Assembly (NCBI RefSeq): GCF_022344005.1
Contig: NZ_CP092187.1
Coordinates: forward strand, 75,036-139,035
Reading direction: 5' to 3'
DNA: 64,000 bases
From: Deinococcus sp. KNUC1210
Lineage (GTDB): Bacteria > Deinococcota > Deinococci > Deinococcales > Deinococcaceae
Shown: one piece after another, positions 10,262 through 20,598 of the stretch
Position numbering within the stretch: position 1 is the first letter of the stretch
Layout: each line of letters starts with the position of its first letter
Notes under the pieces: generated by a model
Told to the model about the DNA's origin: nothing
Database searches by the model: none
Seen by the model: only the letters and a program-made list of their open reading frames with translations
Position numbers and translations under genes: made by a program

Positions 10262-10272
10262 GGTCGCTCAAT

Positions 10273-10286
10273 GTTCGGTACCGAAC
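10273..10286. repeat. Perfect 14-bp palindrome just after the histidine kinase gene
   Basis: GTTCGGTACCGAAC is identical on both strands, 11 nt after the stop codon. It has no loop or T-run, so it looks more like a protein-binding site than a terminator. Function unknown. Confidence 0.4.
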
Positions 10287-10581
10287 CTCGATCAAAGAGG
10301 CGGTGGCTGGCGCTGCCTCCACGAGACCTGTACGCCGAGCAAGGTCAACCTTTGCTCACACGAGCAGTCTGCGCGTGAGCTGACGACACCGCACCGCTTC
10401 GTTCCCTCGCCTGTTCGCGCCTGAACTGACCAGTGCTGGCCTGACTCTGGGGAGGAGATTTTGTGCTCTGTCTACCGTGTCGCCCAGGCCTCGCTCTGGT
10501 AAGATCCGGCTCTTTTAGGGGTCACACACATGCGCTCATGCCGATGAGCTGAGCGCCGTATCATGAGTACAGGCATAACCC

Positions 10582-10611
10582 TTGACAAATCTGAAAGTCC
10601 GCACTTATGGT
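10582..10611 (+). promoter_or_regulatory. Promoter upstream of the sugar-binding-protein gene
   Basis: TTGACA at 10582-10587 and TATGGT at 10606-10611, 18 bp apart: one of the few near-consensus housekeeping promoters in the window. It faces the ABC substrate-binding protein and abuts a 14-bp palindrome. Confidence 0.65.
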
Positions 10612-10612
10612 A

Positions 10613-10626
10613 TGCATACGTATGCA
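10613..10626. promoter_or_regulatory. LacI-family-like operator
   Basis: TGCATACGTATGCA is a perfect palindrome with central CG, the form typical of LacI/CcpA-family operators. It begins 1 nt after the -10 box, covering the transcription start, so a bound repressor would block the sugar-binding-protein promoter. No LacI-family gene is in the window, so the regulator would be encoded elsewhere. Confidence 0.55.
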
Positions 10627-10979
10627 CAGCTAAAAGAGAGGATCAAGGTATGCCTATCGAGCACCCTCCGGATCATCCAGACGTGTAGCCTCCCTCCTCG
10701 CCGCAGAGAGGAGCTGTCCGGTGAAGCAGCGTTTCACAGGCGCTCCCCACGCTGCCACATTGCTCCAGCCAGCCAGGGAGGTCACACGACCTCTGCCGAG
10801 TTCACTTCTAGTTGAGCCGAACACCGCAGGGTGTTCTCATCAGCACTTCTTCGCTCATCGCCCCGCGCTGACGAAGGGGACGGGGCGCTGCACCTGTCCG
10901 GTCCGGAGCTTTTCTCATCCCCTTTCACTGTCGGCAGACCTGCGTGAAGAGCCGGTCCAAGGCGACCTCAGGAGTACCT
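10627..10979 (+). other. Long 5' leader of the sugar-binding-protein gene
   Basis: About 350 nt separate the promoter-operator from the start codon. I see no conserved gene. There is a small hairpin (GAGGTC-acac-GACCTC, 10778-10793), and short frames run through the region. Post-transcriptional control is possible, but no known riboswitch was recognised. Confidence 0.35.
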
Positions 10980-12238
<1,259 letters not shown>

Positions 12239-12284
12239 ACGCCGCCGACTGTAGTTTTCTGGCAGGTCGATAAGGACTGTCCAG

Positions 12285-12331
12285 CAGCAGAGAGAAGAAC
12301 GCCAAGGCTGGAGGCGTTCTTCTCTCTGCTG
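12285..12331 (+). terminator. Strong hairpin terminator after the sugar-binding-protein gene
   Basis: Perfect 19-bp arms (12285-12303 and 12313-12331) around a 9-nt loop, 46 bp after the stop codon. No long T-run follows, so termination may rely on the very stable stem. It also lies downstream of the convergent YqhA-like gene. Confidence 0.7.
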
Positions 12332-12428
12332 TTCGGGCAGGCGGTAATGTCAGGGCAGGGCACCTTTTGCAGACCTGTCGGAACCCTGGCGCTGACACAT
12401 GGGTTCCGGCATGGACCGCGCAGACAGT

Positions 12429-13046
12429 TCAGGAAGGATTCTGGCCGTCCTCCGGTACATCGACAGGAATGGACTGCTGCTCCGTGTCTTCCTCGAAGAG
12501 TTGCTGCCGAGCACGCGCCGTGACAGCGGGTGCCCTGTCCTGCTGGGCCTCTTTGGCCTGGTGGCTGTAGCGCTGAAAGAACACCAGTGATCCCACGACA
12601 AGGGCAAGGGCCGCGCCGAACTCCAGCGTTTGCAGCGGCTCGTCCCAGTGAACGAAGTGTTCGAGAAAGGTGACGGCCAAAATGACGATCACGACGCTGA
12701 CGATCTTGTCTTCGAGGTCGTTGAGCGTTTCGACGCCCAGACTGACCGTCAGATTGAGCGGCGCGATGAACAGGCTGTAGAGGCCGACACCGATGATGTA
12801 GAACACCACCGCCTTGAGCATGGTGCTGACGATCTCCAGGAACTGAATGGTCAGCGCCGTGGCCGCAAACTGGCCGCTGGCAACAGCATGGACAGCTCCC
12901 CAGATTCCGGCCAGCGCCTGAAGGACGCCCAGCAGAAACAGCGCGATGGCGACGAGAAGAACAGAAATGACGGCCAGCAGCACGATAAAACGTGACTGCC
13001 CAATGGCGCGGCTGAAGGGAGTGGGTGGTTTGGACGGGTTAGACAC
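12429..13046 (-). CDS. YqhA/UPF0114-like membrane protein
   Basis: 205-aa integral membrane protein similar in layout to the YqhA (UPF0114) family. It has hydrophobic helices near residues 20-45 (FIVLLAVISVLLVAIALFLL), 65-95 (LEIVSTMLKAVVFYIIGVGL), 110-135 and 145-165, with the family-like stretch LNDLEDKIVSVV between them. The C-terminal tail from about residue 170 is polar and acidic. GTG 13046 is chosen because AGGAG lies 5 nt upstream; the frame extends to 13115 without conservation. The role of the family is not well established. Confidence 0.75.
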   Translation of the reverse strand: MSNPSKPPTPFSRAIGQSRFIVLLAVISVLLVAIALFLLGVLQALAGIWGAVHAVASGQFAATALTIQFLEIVSTMLKAVVFYIIGVGLYSLFIAPLNLTVSLGVETLNDLEDKIVSVVIVILAVTFLEHFVHWDEPLQTLEFGAALALVVGSLVFFQRYSHQAKEAQQDRAPAVTARARQQLFEEDTEQQSIPVDVPEDGQNPS

Positions 13047-13485
13047 AGATCTCCTGAGGCCGAGCAGGGCGCACCGGCTGTCCCGAGTGCCGGAAAAGCG
13101 GTTCCGGCACTCCACAACGGGTCTCGGCCTGTTGCCCAGTGAACGGCATGCTAGCGGGTCCGTCCTTCTCCCCCATCTCAGTTGCCCCTGCCTGGACTTA
13201 ATGACCGGCTCAGAGGCTCAGGCCCCAGGCCGTTTCTGATTGCCTGCCAAGATTTCAGAACTGCTCATCGAGGCGCACCAGATGACGAGCAGAACACAGG
13301 GGCCTGCTTTTTACTGCATGCCACATCCAAGAAGACGCGGAAGGCAAAAAACCAAGGTCGGAACACGGATCGCCACCATGTTCCGACCTTGGTTTTTTGC
13401 TCGGCTCAGCACTCTGACCGCCCTCAAGCCTGTCCCTGCCTGTTCAGTTTCTCGAACTGCTCCAGGCTGCCGGGCGGTCTATCCG
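13047..13485. other. Intergenic region between two leftward genes
   Basis: Contains the upstream region of the YqhA-like gene and a large hairpin terminator at 13344-13400. No gene is seen. Confidence 0.4.
13344..13400 (-). terminator. Long perfect hairpin with A/T flanks, terminator of the beta-helix lipoprotein gene
   Basis: 22-bp perfectly paired arms (13344-13365 and 13379-13400) with a 13-nt loop. The arms end in A6 on the left and T6 on the right, so a transcript from either strand ends in a U-run. It is 86 bp past the leftward lipoprotein gene. Confidence 0.8.
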
Positions 13486-15405
13486 TCAGGGGTAGCTGAC
13501 GACCGTGCTCGGAACACCGATGGCCGCGCTCGTCACGGCGTTCCCGGTCGAGTTGATGACGTGATCGATGGTTCCGGCTCCCAGTTCGACAGTCAGCAGG
13601 TCATGCATCCGGACGCCCGGCTTGTTGGGCACCTCGAATCCGTGTGAGGCGTGAATCGTCGGGTCGACATTGGTGAAAATGTAGCTGCCCATGCCCCAGC
13701 CTTCGTGCACCTTCACCGAGTTGTCGACCAGATAGCCCGCATATCCCAGCACGCTGCCGTGCTTCCAGGCGGCCTGATTGGGCGCGTCGTAGGGCATCTC
13801 GTTCTGGAAGAAGATGGTCTTGCCGTTTTCACCGTTCCAGATCACTTCGTCTTTCTGATAATGCTCGACAAACAGACCTGTCGCGGTCACGTTGTCGCCG
13901 TTCACGACCAGACCGGTATCGGCGGTGTTGACGGTCCAGCCGACGCCCTCCCCGTGATCGGCACGCCACGCCCAGATGTCATCCAGAATGGTGTTGTCGG
14001 TATTGACTTCAAGGCTGAGTGTGGCCTTGCCCGCCTGTGCGCCGCCAATCCGGAAAAACACATCCTGTAGAGCCGTGGGCGTACCAAAGCTTCCGTCATG
14101 GCGCTCACTTTTCGCGTGTTCGTCGCGTTCCTGGTGGGTGCCCACCTGCAACAGGACCGGTGAATTGACGGGGCCGGCATCGAACATCAGACCGGCAATA
14201 TCGACACCCTGAACGTCGGCCACCGACATCGCGACCACGCCGTTCTGCGGCACGATGGTGGCGACACCCATGCCCAGCACGACGGTATTGGCCCGCTTGA
14301 TCTTGAGCGTACTGCTGATGTTGTACACGCCCGGAGTCAGCAGCAGATTGTTGCCCTGCGCCAGCTGATTGTTGAGGGTCTGCGCTGAATCCGATGGCCT
14401 GGCGACGTAGAAATCATCGATGGAGATGGAATGTCCGGGCGTCTGACCGCTCAGCCACGTCGCTCCCTGGCCGTTCGTCTTGGCGTCCGGCACGAAGACC
14501 TGATATCGGCCACTGGCATCCTGATACAGATAGGGCTTTTCACGCGAAGCGGGATTCTGAGCGAGCGTCGTATACGGATCGCTGCCGCCGAAGCTCTGCG
14601 GCGGCGCACCGACCACCCCCGCGAACACCTGATTCCACACACCGTTCGACCATCCACCGATGTTGCTGTTCCGAACCAGAAACTGCTGCTGACTGCCGTT
14701 GATGACGAAGCCCGTCTGAGAATCTGCGATGAAGCCGCCGCTGGCGTACTGCGGTCCCGCCGAGCAGTAATCCATCAGGCTGAGATTGCCGCCCGTCACG
14801 TTGACGCGGCGCATCGGAGACGCCTGAGACACTGCCCAGAAATTGGCCGACGACTGGCAGCCTGCCAGCCCCTTGACATTGATGGTCAGATTCGAAACCG
14901 AACGCCAGAAATTGTTGAGGGCAATGCAGCCGTTGGCGTCACACTGGTTGTAGGCATCGACATGGCCGTTGATCACGACATCGGTTGGACTGGCACCCAG
15001 GCCCGCCACTTCGGTGTAATACCCGACCTGAATGATCAGGGGATGTTCGGCGCTGCCGTAGATACCGGGTTTGAACAGCAGAGTGTACCGCTGCGGGCCG
15101 AACTGATTGGTCAGCTGCTGGTTGCTCACTGCATCGACGGCGGCCTGAATGTCTGCGGTCGCCATACTCGGATCGAAGACCTTGACGTTCGGGCCCAGAT
15201 CCGTCACACGGCTTTTCTGTACCGAAAGCGCCGCCAGACTGCTCCCGGCGGGCGTCGGGGACTGTGCCTGCTGACCGCAGGCGGCAAGCAGCAGCGTCAG
15301 GGCTGCCGAAACCGCCAGAGCGCTACCCGAACTCCTCGTCCTGCTCTCGTAAACACGCTGCCACACCGCTGCCAGAGGCGAACTCGCCTGACCATCTGCA
15401 CTCAT
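13486..15405 (-). CDS. Secreted beta-helix lipoprotein (Streptomyces 'adenylyl cyclase'-like, polysaccharide-enzyme fold)
   Basis: 639-aa exported protein. A signal segment (SGSALAVSAALTLLLAACGQQ, residues about 26-46) ends in a lipobox LAAC, so it should be a lipoprotein. The body resembles secreted actinobacterial proteins often misannotated as adenylyl cyclase, with stretches such as YTLLFKPGIYGSAEHPL, VGYYTEVAGLGASPTDVVI, NGSQQQFLVRNS and LLLTPGVYNISSTL. These fit two pectate-lyase-like right-handed beta-helix segments. The start at 15405 has AAGGAGATCT directly upstream. True activity (glycan binding, hydrolysis or lysis) is unknown. It lies downstream of an M23 peptidase on the same strand, so both may act on the envelope. 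Confidence 0.8.
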   Translation of the reverse strand: MSADGQASSPLAAVWQRVYESRTRSSGSALAVSAALTLLLAACGQQAQSPTPAGSSLAALSVQKSRVTDLGPNVKVFDPSMATADIQAAVDAVSNQQLTNQFGPQRYTLLFKPGIYGSAEHPLIIQVGYYTEVAGLGASPTDVVINGHVDAYNQCDANGCIALNNFWRSVSNLTINVKGLAGCQSSANFWAVSQASPMRRVNVTGGNLSLMDYCSAGPQYASGGFIADSQTGFVINGSQQQFLVRNSNIGGWSNGVWNQVFAGVVGAPPQSFGGSDPYTTLAQNPASREKPYLYQDASGRYQVFVPDAKTNGQGATWLSGQTPGHSISIDDFYVARPSDSAQTLNNQLAQGNNLLLTPGVYNISSTLKIKRANTVVLGMGVATIVPQNGVVAMSVADVQGVDIAGLMFDAGPVNSPVLLQVGTHQERDEHAKSERHDGSFGTPTALQDVFFRIGGAQAGKATLSLEVNTDNTILDDIWAWRADHGEGVGWTVNTADTGLVVNGDNVTATGLFVEHYQKDEVIWNGENGKTIFFQNEMPYDAPNQAAWKHGSVLGYAGYLVDNSVKVHEGWGMGSYIFTNVDPTIHASHGFEVPNKPGVRMHDLLTVELGAGTIDHVINSTGNAVTSAAIGVPSTVVSYP

Positions 15406-15750
15406 AGATCTCCTTTCAACACCACAGAATCTGGCAATTTGCAGAACAGGAAGCGGAGCATCCTGACCTGAACACGTAGAACAACCCTTCTTTCCACATC
15501 GGCAGGCCATCCATGGGGTCATGGATGAGCTGGCGAATCGGTTGGAAGTGTCGGAAACAGGTGGAGGACGGCACTCGGTTCCCCCAACCCTGGTGGTCGT
15601 GCATCAATGATGAGTCATTTGTTTGTGACATTCAGCATAACAGGATGTGAGAAAAAATGCACTAATTCCGCTCAGTTGTCCTTCCCGCCGCTGCCCGCCT
15701 GCGACCATTTGAACCCGGCAGCACGCTTCAATGCTCGCCAGAGACGCAGC
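15406..15750. other. Intergenic region between the M23 peptidase and the beta-helix gene
   Basis: Likely promoter region of the leftward lipoprotein gene. On the complementary strand TATGCT (near 15637-15642) can serve as -10. No gene is seen. Confidence 0.35.
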
Positions 15751-16914
15751 TTAATCGGTCGAGAGGCGCTGCGCCTGATACGCCGCCTGAGCCAGCTCGA
15801 GGGCTTTGGCCCGGTTCTGGAGTTCCACTTTCGAGACGCCGCCAAGCTTGTAGAGGGCCATACTCGCCTGGTAGGCCGCTTTTGCCTGTGCCAGAACAGT
15901 CTGAACGTTCTGCACCTTGGTCTTCTGGGGCTTCTGCGCCACCGGCGGTGTTGGCACGCCACGCTTCAGCTGTGCCAGCTGCGTTTCAGCCTGTGTCACC
16001 GCGTCCTTCAGCCGCTTCAGCTCTCTGGTCGCCACTGCACCGAGAGCGTCCAGCTCCCGCGCATTCTCGTACTGCGCGTGCGCCCGCTGCACCGCCGCTT
16101 CTGCCTGTGCGGTGGCTGCCGCCGATGGAGTGGTTTTTACGGCGGCAGCAGCACGCGGCACAACCGGAACCGCCTTACCCTGAGCCGCTGCGAGCGGAGC
16201 CGAGGTTCCAGGCGACAGCAGTCCAGCCACCGCGCCCGCCGGATCGACGATGCTGCCCCCTGCTGTACGAACCATGACGTGCACATGGTAGCCGGTCGAG
16301 TTGCCGCTGGTGCCTTCATAGCCCAGCGTCGCCCCTGCCGAAACCCGCTGGCCGGAGTGAAAAGCCCCGAACTGCCCCAGGTGCCCGAAGGTCACGCTTT
16401 CACCGTTGGCCGCCACCAGTTTGACCCAGCGGCCCAGCCCGGTAAAAACCCCGCCCGCACTGCGCTGCTCGCCGATCGAGACAGTGCCCGCGAAGGGCGC
16501 ATGAATCACCGCTCCCAGAGTGCCGTCCTTGCCCGGCTGACCCAACGCGATATCCCAGCCGGTGTGTCCCGCCGAACCATAGCCGTACAGATCGACGGTT
16601 TCGCCTGTTTCCGGGTCTTTCAGCGATCTGTGATCTCCAAAGCCCTGCGTCACGCGGTATCCTGCCGGGCCAGCCACCGCCGACAGGAACGCCCGGGCCG
16701 CCGCACTGGTTGGATAAGACACCTGTGCCGTGTCCAGCGGCAGTGCCTGGACCCTGCTGGACAGCGCCGCACTCAACAGCACGAACGTGACGGTACTGTG
16801 CTGGAACCACTGTTTTGAGAGGGAGGGCCAACCACGGGTTTTGTGCGTGCTGGCTGAACGTCGGTCGCTGGACTTCCTCTGAACAGCGAGACCGGATTGG
16901 CACTCCTCTGGCAT
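15751..16914 (-). CDS. M23-family peptidoglycan endopeptidase with C-terminal helical repeats
   Basis: 387-aa exported zinc peptidase, probably acting on cell-wall cross-links. A hydrophobic export segment lies near 41-58 (VTFVLLSAALSSRVQA). The LytM/M23 domain (about 65-225) carries the zinc ligands HTGWD and the HxH of GYHVHV, plus HLGQFG, so it should be active. After a Pro/Ala linker, residues about 275-387 are helical with two similar segments (LDALGAVATRELKRLKDA and LYKLGGVSKVELQNRAKA) like the hairpins of outer-membrane efflux proteins. ATG 16914 follows TAGCCT plus 6 nt, a leaderless pattern. Confidence 0.88.
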   Translation of the reverse strand: MPEECQSGLAVQRKSSDRRSASTHKTRGWPSLSKQWFQHSTVTFVLLSAALSSRVQALPLDTAQVSYPTSAAARAFLSAVAGPAGYRVTQGFGDHRSLKDPETGETVDLYGYGSAGHTGWDIALGQPGKDGTLGAVIHAPFAGTVSIGEQRSAGGVFTGLGRWVKLVAANGESVTFGHLGQFGAFHSGQRVSAGATLGYEGTSGNSTGYHVHVMVRTAGGSIVDPAGAVAGLLSPGTSAPLAAAQGKAVPVVPRAAAAVKTTPSAAATAQAEAAVQRAHAQYENARELDALGAVATRELKRLKDAVTQAETQLAQLKRGVPTPPVAQKPQKTKVQNVQTVLAQAKAAYQASMALYKLGGVSKVELQNRAKALELAQAAYQAQRLSTD

Positions 16915-17081
16915 GCACCCAGGCTAACGGGATCAGATGTAGAAGCTTCGCAGAATGGAAGAGGATCATGTGAACGCGGCTGAGTTCCTCCCTCTTTCTC
17001 CTGCGGCGAATGCACCTCTGGACAGCGCCGCTCTCCCCTACCGCCAGGTTTTCCCCTGAGAGCACGGGTCTGCTCGTCGGC

Positions 17082-17453
17082 TCAGTTCAGCTTTGCGGTG
17101 GTCTTCAGGTGCACACTGTCGATGCCGGTAACCTGACAGACATACGGATGTCCTCCCGCCCGACCTGCCTGCACCCAGCGGTTCCCCACCCACGACGGGT
17201 AGGTACTGTCCACCTTTGCGCCGGACATCAGGAGCGGTTGGACCGCCGCGACACAGGCATCCCGGACCTGTTCGACATCTGCGCTGGCAAGTGGAGGTGC
17301 GGCGGGGGTCAGAAGGTCTGGATACTCCGGCTGGTTCACGATGCCCCAGGCCAACACGACAACCGCCGCTGTGATCACAGCGATGAGCGCCCCTATCAAC
17401 CACCTTGGGCCACCGATTGCGGTCATTCGAAAGTGCAACTGCTTCTGGGTCAT
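17082..17453 (-). CDS. Small single-pass membrane protein, unknown
   Basis: 123 aa with one N-terminal transmembrane segment (about 19-41, WLIGALIAVITAAVVVLAWG) and a short extracytoplasmic domain containing two cysteines (DACVAAV and PYVCQVTG) that could form a disulfide. The domain looks structured (VDSTYPSWVGNRWVQAG), but I do not recognise a family. The start could be ATG 17453 or ATG 17426; neither has a strong Shine-Dalgarno. It is the only plausible gene between the M23 peptidase and the IclR regulator. Confidence 0.6.
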   Translation of the reverse strand: MTQKQLHFRMTAIGGPRWLIGALIAVITAAVVVLAWGIVNQPEYPDLLTPAAPPLASADVEQVRDACVAAVQPLLMSGAKVDSTYPSWVGNRWVQAGRAGGHPYVCQVTGIDSVHLKTTAKLN

Positions 17454-17619
17454 GTTCTGCGTTATAGCTACGTCTTTCTGACAGCCATCTCACATATCCC
17501 GATACCCCTGCTTGCTCAACAGAGCGGCAGGATTTAAATTCCAGCGGCTGTCTGCCACCTGAGGGAAGCCGACAGGACGAGGCTCACAAGCCTGCGCTGA
17601 GCTCTGATGCTGCCGGACC

Positions 17620-18450
17620 TTAAGACAGGCGCTGCACGCCCCGGAGCATCTGCAAAAAGAAATCGGTATCGCCCTGCCATTCATGGCTATAACCCAGATC
17701 GCGGGAAATCGCCTCGGCACCGTGGCTCAGCTGCAACAGGCGCTGGCGCAGTACGGCGGGATCGGGCGAGGTTTCTGCCTCCCCGTGCACCGCCAGTGCT
17801 GCCACCACCTTGCCGTTTGCCTGGAAGACCGGAGCCGCACATTCGACCCGGCCCCGACCCGGGGGCTCGTTCCACACAGCCAGCCAGGTTTTGCGGGCCA
17901 GCCCATCGACGAAGTCCAGATCAGCCACGGGTCGCCCCGCTGTCGGCAGGAGCGCCCGGACGCTGCTGAAGGTTTGCTGACGGATCTGCTGCGGCGCAAA
18001 GGCCATCAAAATCGAGGCTGAAGCGCCCTGGGTGAGCGACAGACGCTGACCCGAATGGATCGGCGGAGGTGTGGTACCGGGCGCGGTGATCACCTCGGCA
18101 TACAGTCCTTCACTCCCCTGGAGGACCGCCCAGGAGACACTCCACCCGGTCCGCTGCGACAACTGATGCAGATACGGCAAGGCGATGTTGCGGGCAGGGG
18201 CACTGTCCTGCACGAAGGAACTCAACTCGATAAAACGGGTCCCGAGGCGGTAGACGTCTCCTTCACGCCGCAAGAAGCTGTACTTTTCGAGCACACGGAT
18301 CGAGCGCAGACAGCTGGCTTTGGGAAGGGCACTTGCCCGGGCCAGCGCCGAGAGTGTCCAGCCCGTCTGACGCGGTGTAAAAAACGTCAGCAGATACAGT
18401 GGGCGTTCCAGGGTCGCGATCTCTCCGGCAGAGGGCGCGGCATCGGTCAT
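17620..18450 (-). CDS. IclR-family transcriptional regulator
   Basis: 276-aa regulator. The N-terminal winged helix (about 12-75) starts LERPLYLLTFFTPRQTGWTLSALARASALPKASCLRSIRVLEKY, the usual IclR pattern. The effector domain (about 90-265) includes LPYLHQLSQRTGWSVSWAVLQG and the C-terminal AAPVFQANGKVVAALAVHG. IclR proteins bind small organic acids or aromatics and act as repressors or activators. ATG 18450 begins the conserved part; the frame is open 48 codons further. No catabolic operon is beside it, so the target is unclear. Confidence 0.88.
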   Translation of the reverse strand: MTDAAPSAGEIATLERPLYLLTFFTPRQTGWTLSALARASALPKASCLRSIRVLEKYSFLRREGDVYRLGTRFIELSSFVQDSAPARNIALPYLHQLSQRTGWSVSWAVLQGSEGLYAEVITAPGTTPPPIHSGQRLSLTQGASASILMAFAPQQIRQQTFSSVRALLPTAGRPVADLDFVDGLARKTWLAVWNEPPGRGRVECAAPVFQANGKVVAALAVHGEAETSPDPAVLRQRLLQLSHGAEAISRDLGYSHEWQGDTDFFLQMLRGVQRLS

Positions 18451-18623
18451 AGGGCCACACCGCACGGCGACAGGGCCAGGCAAGACCGAAGCAGCGTCCG
18501 GAGTTGGTCCGGCACTGGCTTTGCGAGAGACACACACTTCATATGTTCCAGTGTCGTCCAATTTTTGGGCAGGGGAGCAGCAAGGTAGGTACACATCTTG
18601 AGAATTAGTTCATCGTTCGGCAT

Positions 18624-20372
18624 TCACGGCTTCCAGTCAGACAGAGTTGGCCCCGGTCCAAGGCACTTGGCCTGATACAGCAGGCGGTCTGCGCATGACA
18701 ACATATCTTCTGCCCGAGACCACGCGGTCTGGGTACACAGTCCGAGATGGACAGCCGTTGACCCGCCCGACTGCTCGGAAAAGCCGTCTTCCACGGTACG
18801 CCGCCAGCCTTCACACAGCGTCCAGGCACGTCGAGGAGACGTACCGGGCAACAGCACACCCAACACGCGGCCCTTCAGGAGACTGTAGACCGCCTTGGAC
18901 GGCATGGTCCGCTGCATGAGCGAGATCGCCTTCAGCAGGGCGGCGGTGTCATCGGCAGTCGGAACGTCCCCGATTTCCAGCAGTGCCAGTGCGAGCGGCT
19001 GATTCTCGTCTCTGGAAGCCTGAAATGCCTGCTTGAGCGCCTGCTTGAGACCGGAGAGGTCCAGCAGTTCTGCCGAATTCACCTTCCCGCGCGGCTTCCT
19101 GAACGAGTTGATGCCGCTCTTCACGGCCTGGAAGCGGTCCAGATTTCCAGAGCGGTCAGAGGGCGTTTCCGCCAGAAGTCCGCCTGACGCCTGCACTTCA
19201 TACTCCTGCTCCAGGAGCAACACGGCGCTCCGCTGTTCAGAGGCTGCATGTTGACTCGCCCGTTCCAGTTCAAGATGCTGCTCGCGGTGCGCCGACGCCT
19301 GCCCGGTCTGATGATCTTCCTCGTAATAGATGCTCAGTTGAAGATGAATGCGGCTCCGGAGTTTCAACAGATCGTGCTGCTCCGCGCTGTCCAGAGCCCG
19401 CAACAGCGCCGTATGAGCCGCCCGACGCTGCCCGAGCGCCTTCATGGCTTCCCCCAGATTCAGATACAGTTCCGCTTCGAGCACGGTCGCTCCAGAGAGA
19501 GCAGCCACTTTCAGGGCCTCACGATAGTATCTGATCGCCGTTTTGTATTCGCCCCGCCTACAAGAAAGAATACCGAATTCATCCAGAGCACTGAGAATAT
19601 TTTCGCTATCATCGGATTTTCGACTCAGACGAAGTGCCTTCTGAAGATGCTCTTCCGACTCGTCGTATCTCCCAATGCTTGAAAGGGTACATCCTATGTT
19701 GATGAGAGCGACTATTTCGTTGTATATACTTCCCGATTCACGTGCAAACAGGAGAGCTTCGAGCTGAATCGGAAGAGCTTCACTCCAGCGGCGCAGACTA
19801 TAGAGCTGCTGTCCTATATTGTTGGTTGCCGCTATTTTTGTAAAGTGAGAATCCACGCTCTTGGCCAGAATGAGCGCCCGCGAGTGATAGCTCAGCGATG
19901 CGTCGTAATCGCCAATTTTTCCATACAGTACACCGATATTGTTCAGGCAGTCGGCCAGATACCAGGTATTCCCCGCATCCTCGAAAATAATCTGAGCCAG
20001 AAAAAGGGCCCTGAGTGCCTGTGTTCGCAACCCCAGATTGGTGCGGACTGAACCGAGCGCCATCCAGCTGCGGGCCAGAGCGACTGCATCATCCTGAATC
20101 TGAAAAGAAGCGATGGCCCGTTCGAGAACGAGGGTGGCTTCCTGATACGCTCCGGTGCGGAACTGACTGCGCCCCAGTTCCAGAAGCGCCATCGCCTGAG
20201 CGGATGCATGGTTGAGTGAAGTCGCCAGGACATAGGCTTCCTGGCTGTACAGAACAGCCTGTGGAGGGTCGCGTTGCCACAATTCAGATGCCAGATTAAG
20301 CAGCGCGTCCAGACGCAGATAGCCACTCAAGCCGGGAAGCTGCTGCTCAAGTGTAAAGATAGCGTCGCCCAT
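18624..20372 (-). CDS. TPR protein with a degenerate GGDEF-like C-terminal domain
   Basis: About 582 aa. Residues about 20-390 form roughly eight tetratricopeptide repeats (for example ADCLNNIGVLYGKIGDYDASLSYHSRAL). From about 430 the protein matches the shape of a GGDEF domain: LALALLEIGDVP at the usual LDIDxFK site and a closing SCADRLLYQAK typical of GGDEF C-termini. The catalytic loop reads KGRVLGVLLPG where GGDEF would sit, so it should not make c-di-GMP and may bind or sense it. The layout resembles other Deinococcus TPR-GGDEF proteins. ATG 20372 follows TACACT plus 6 nt (leaderless). Much of the gene is more AT-rich than its neighbours. Confidence 0.85.
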   Translation of the reverse strand: MGDAIFTLEQQLPGLSGYLRLDALLNLASELWQRDPPQAVLYSQEAYVLATSLNHASAQAMALLELGRSQFRTGAYQEATLVLERAIASFQIQDDAVALARSWMALGSVRTNLGLRTQALRALFLAQIIFEDAGNTWYLADCLNNIGVLYGKIGDYDASLSYHSRALILAKSVDSHFTKIAATNNIGQQLYSLRRWSEALPIQLEALLFARESGSIYNEIVALINIGCTLSSIGRYDESEEHLQKALRLSRKSDDSENILSALDEFGILSCRRGEYKTAIRYYREALKVAALSGATVLEAELYLNLGEAMKALGQRRAAHTALLRALDSAEQHDLLKLRSRIHLQLSIYYEEDHQTGQASAHREQHLELERASQHAASEQRSAVLLLEQEYEVQASGGLLAETPSDRSGNLDRFQAVKSGINSFRKPRGKVNSAELLDLSGLKQALKQAFQASRDENQPLALALLEIGDVPTADDTAALLKAISLMQRTMPSKAVYSLLKGRVLGVLLPGTSPRRAWTLCEGWRRTVEDGFSEQSGGSTAVHLGLCTQTAWSRAEDMLSCADRLLYQAKCLGPGPTLSDWKP

Positions 20373-20481
20373 ACGCGCAGTGTATCGCTCTGCCCTGCCC
20401 CTGAGCCGAACACTGACAATGAATGCCACCAATCCGGCCCCATCACCCGCATACTACCCAACGAATACGTCGAAATACTGC

Positions 20482-20527
20482 AAACTGCGTTTCACTGGCA
20501 TCTCCTCGATGCAGTGAAACGCAGTTT
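20482..20527 (-). terminator. Inverted repeat between the GGDEF-EAL gene and the TPR gene
   Basis: Perfect 16-bp arms (20482-20497 and 20512-20527) with a 14-nt loop. It lies 72 bp beyond the leftward GGDEF-EAL stop and about 110 bp before the TPR start. The arms end in AAA/TTT, so it can act as a terminator. Confidence 0.6.
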
Positions 20528-20598
20528 CGCGGTGGCAGGACAGGAAGTGAATGTAAAGCGGCAGATCTCAGAGCTATGAGGAGAACTTCAATCCTTTC

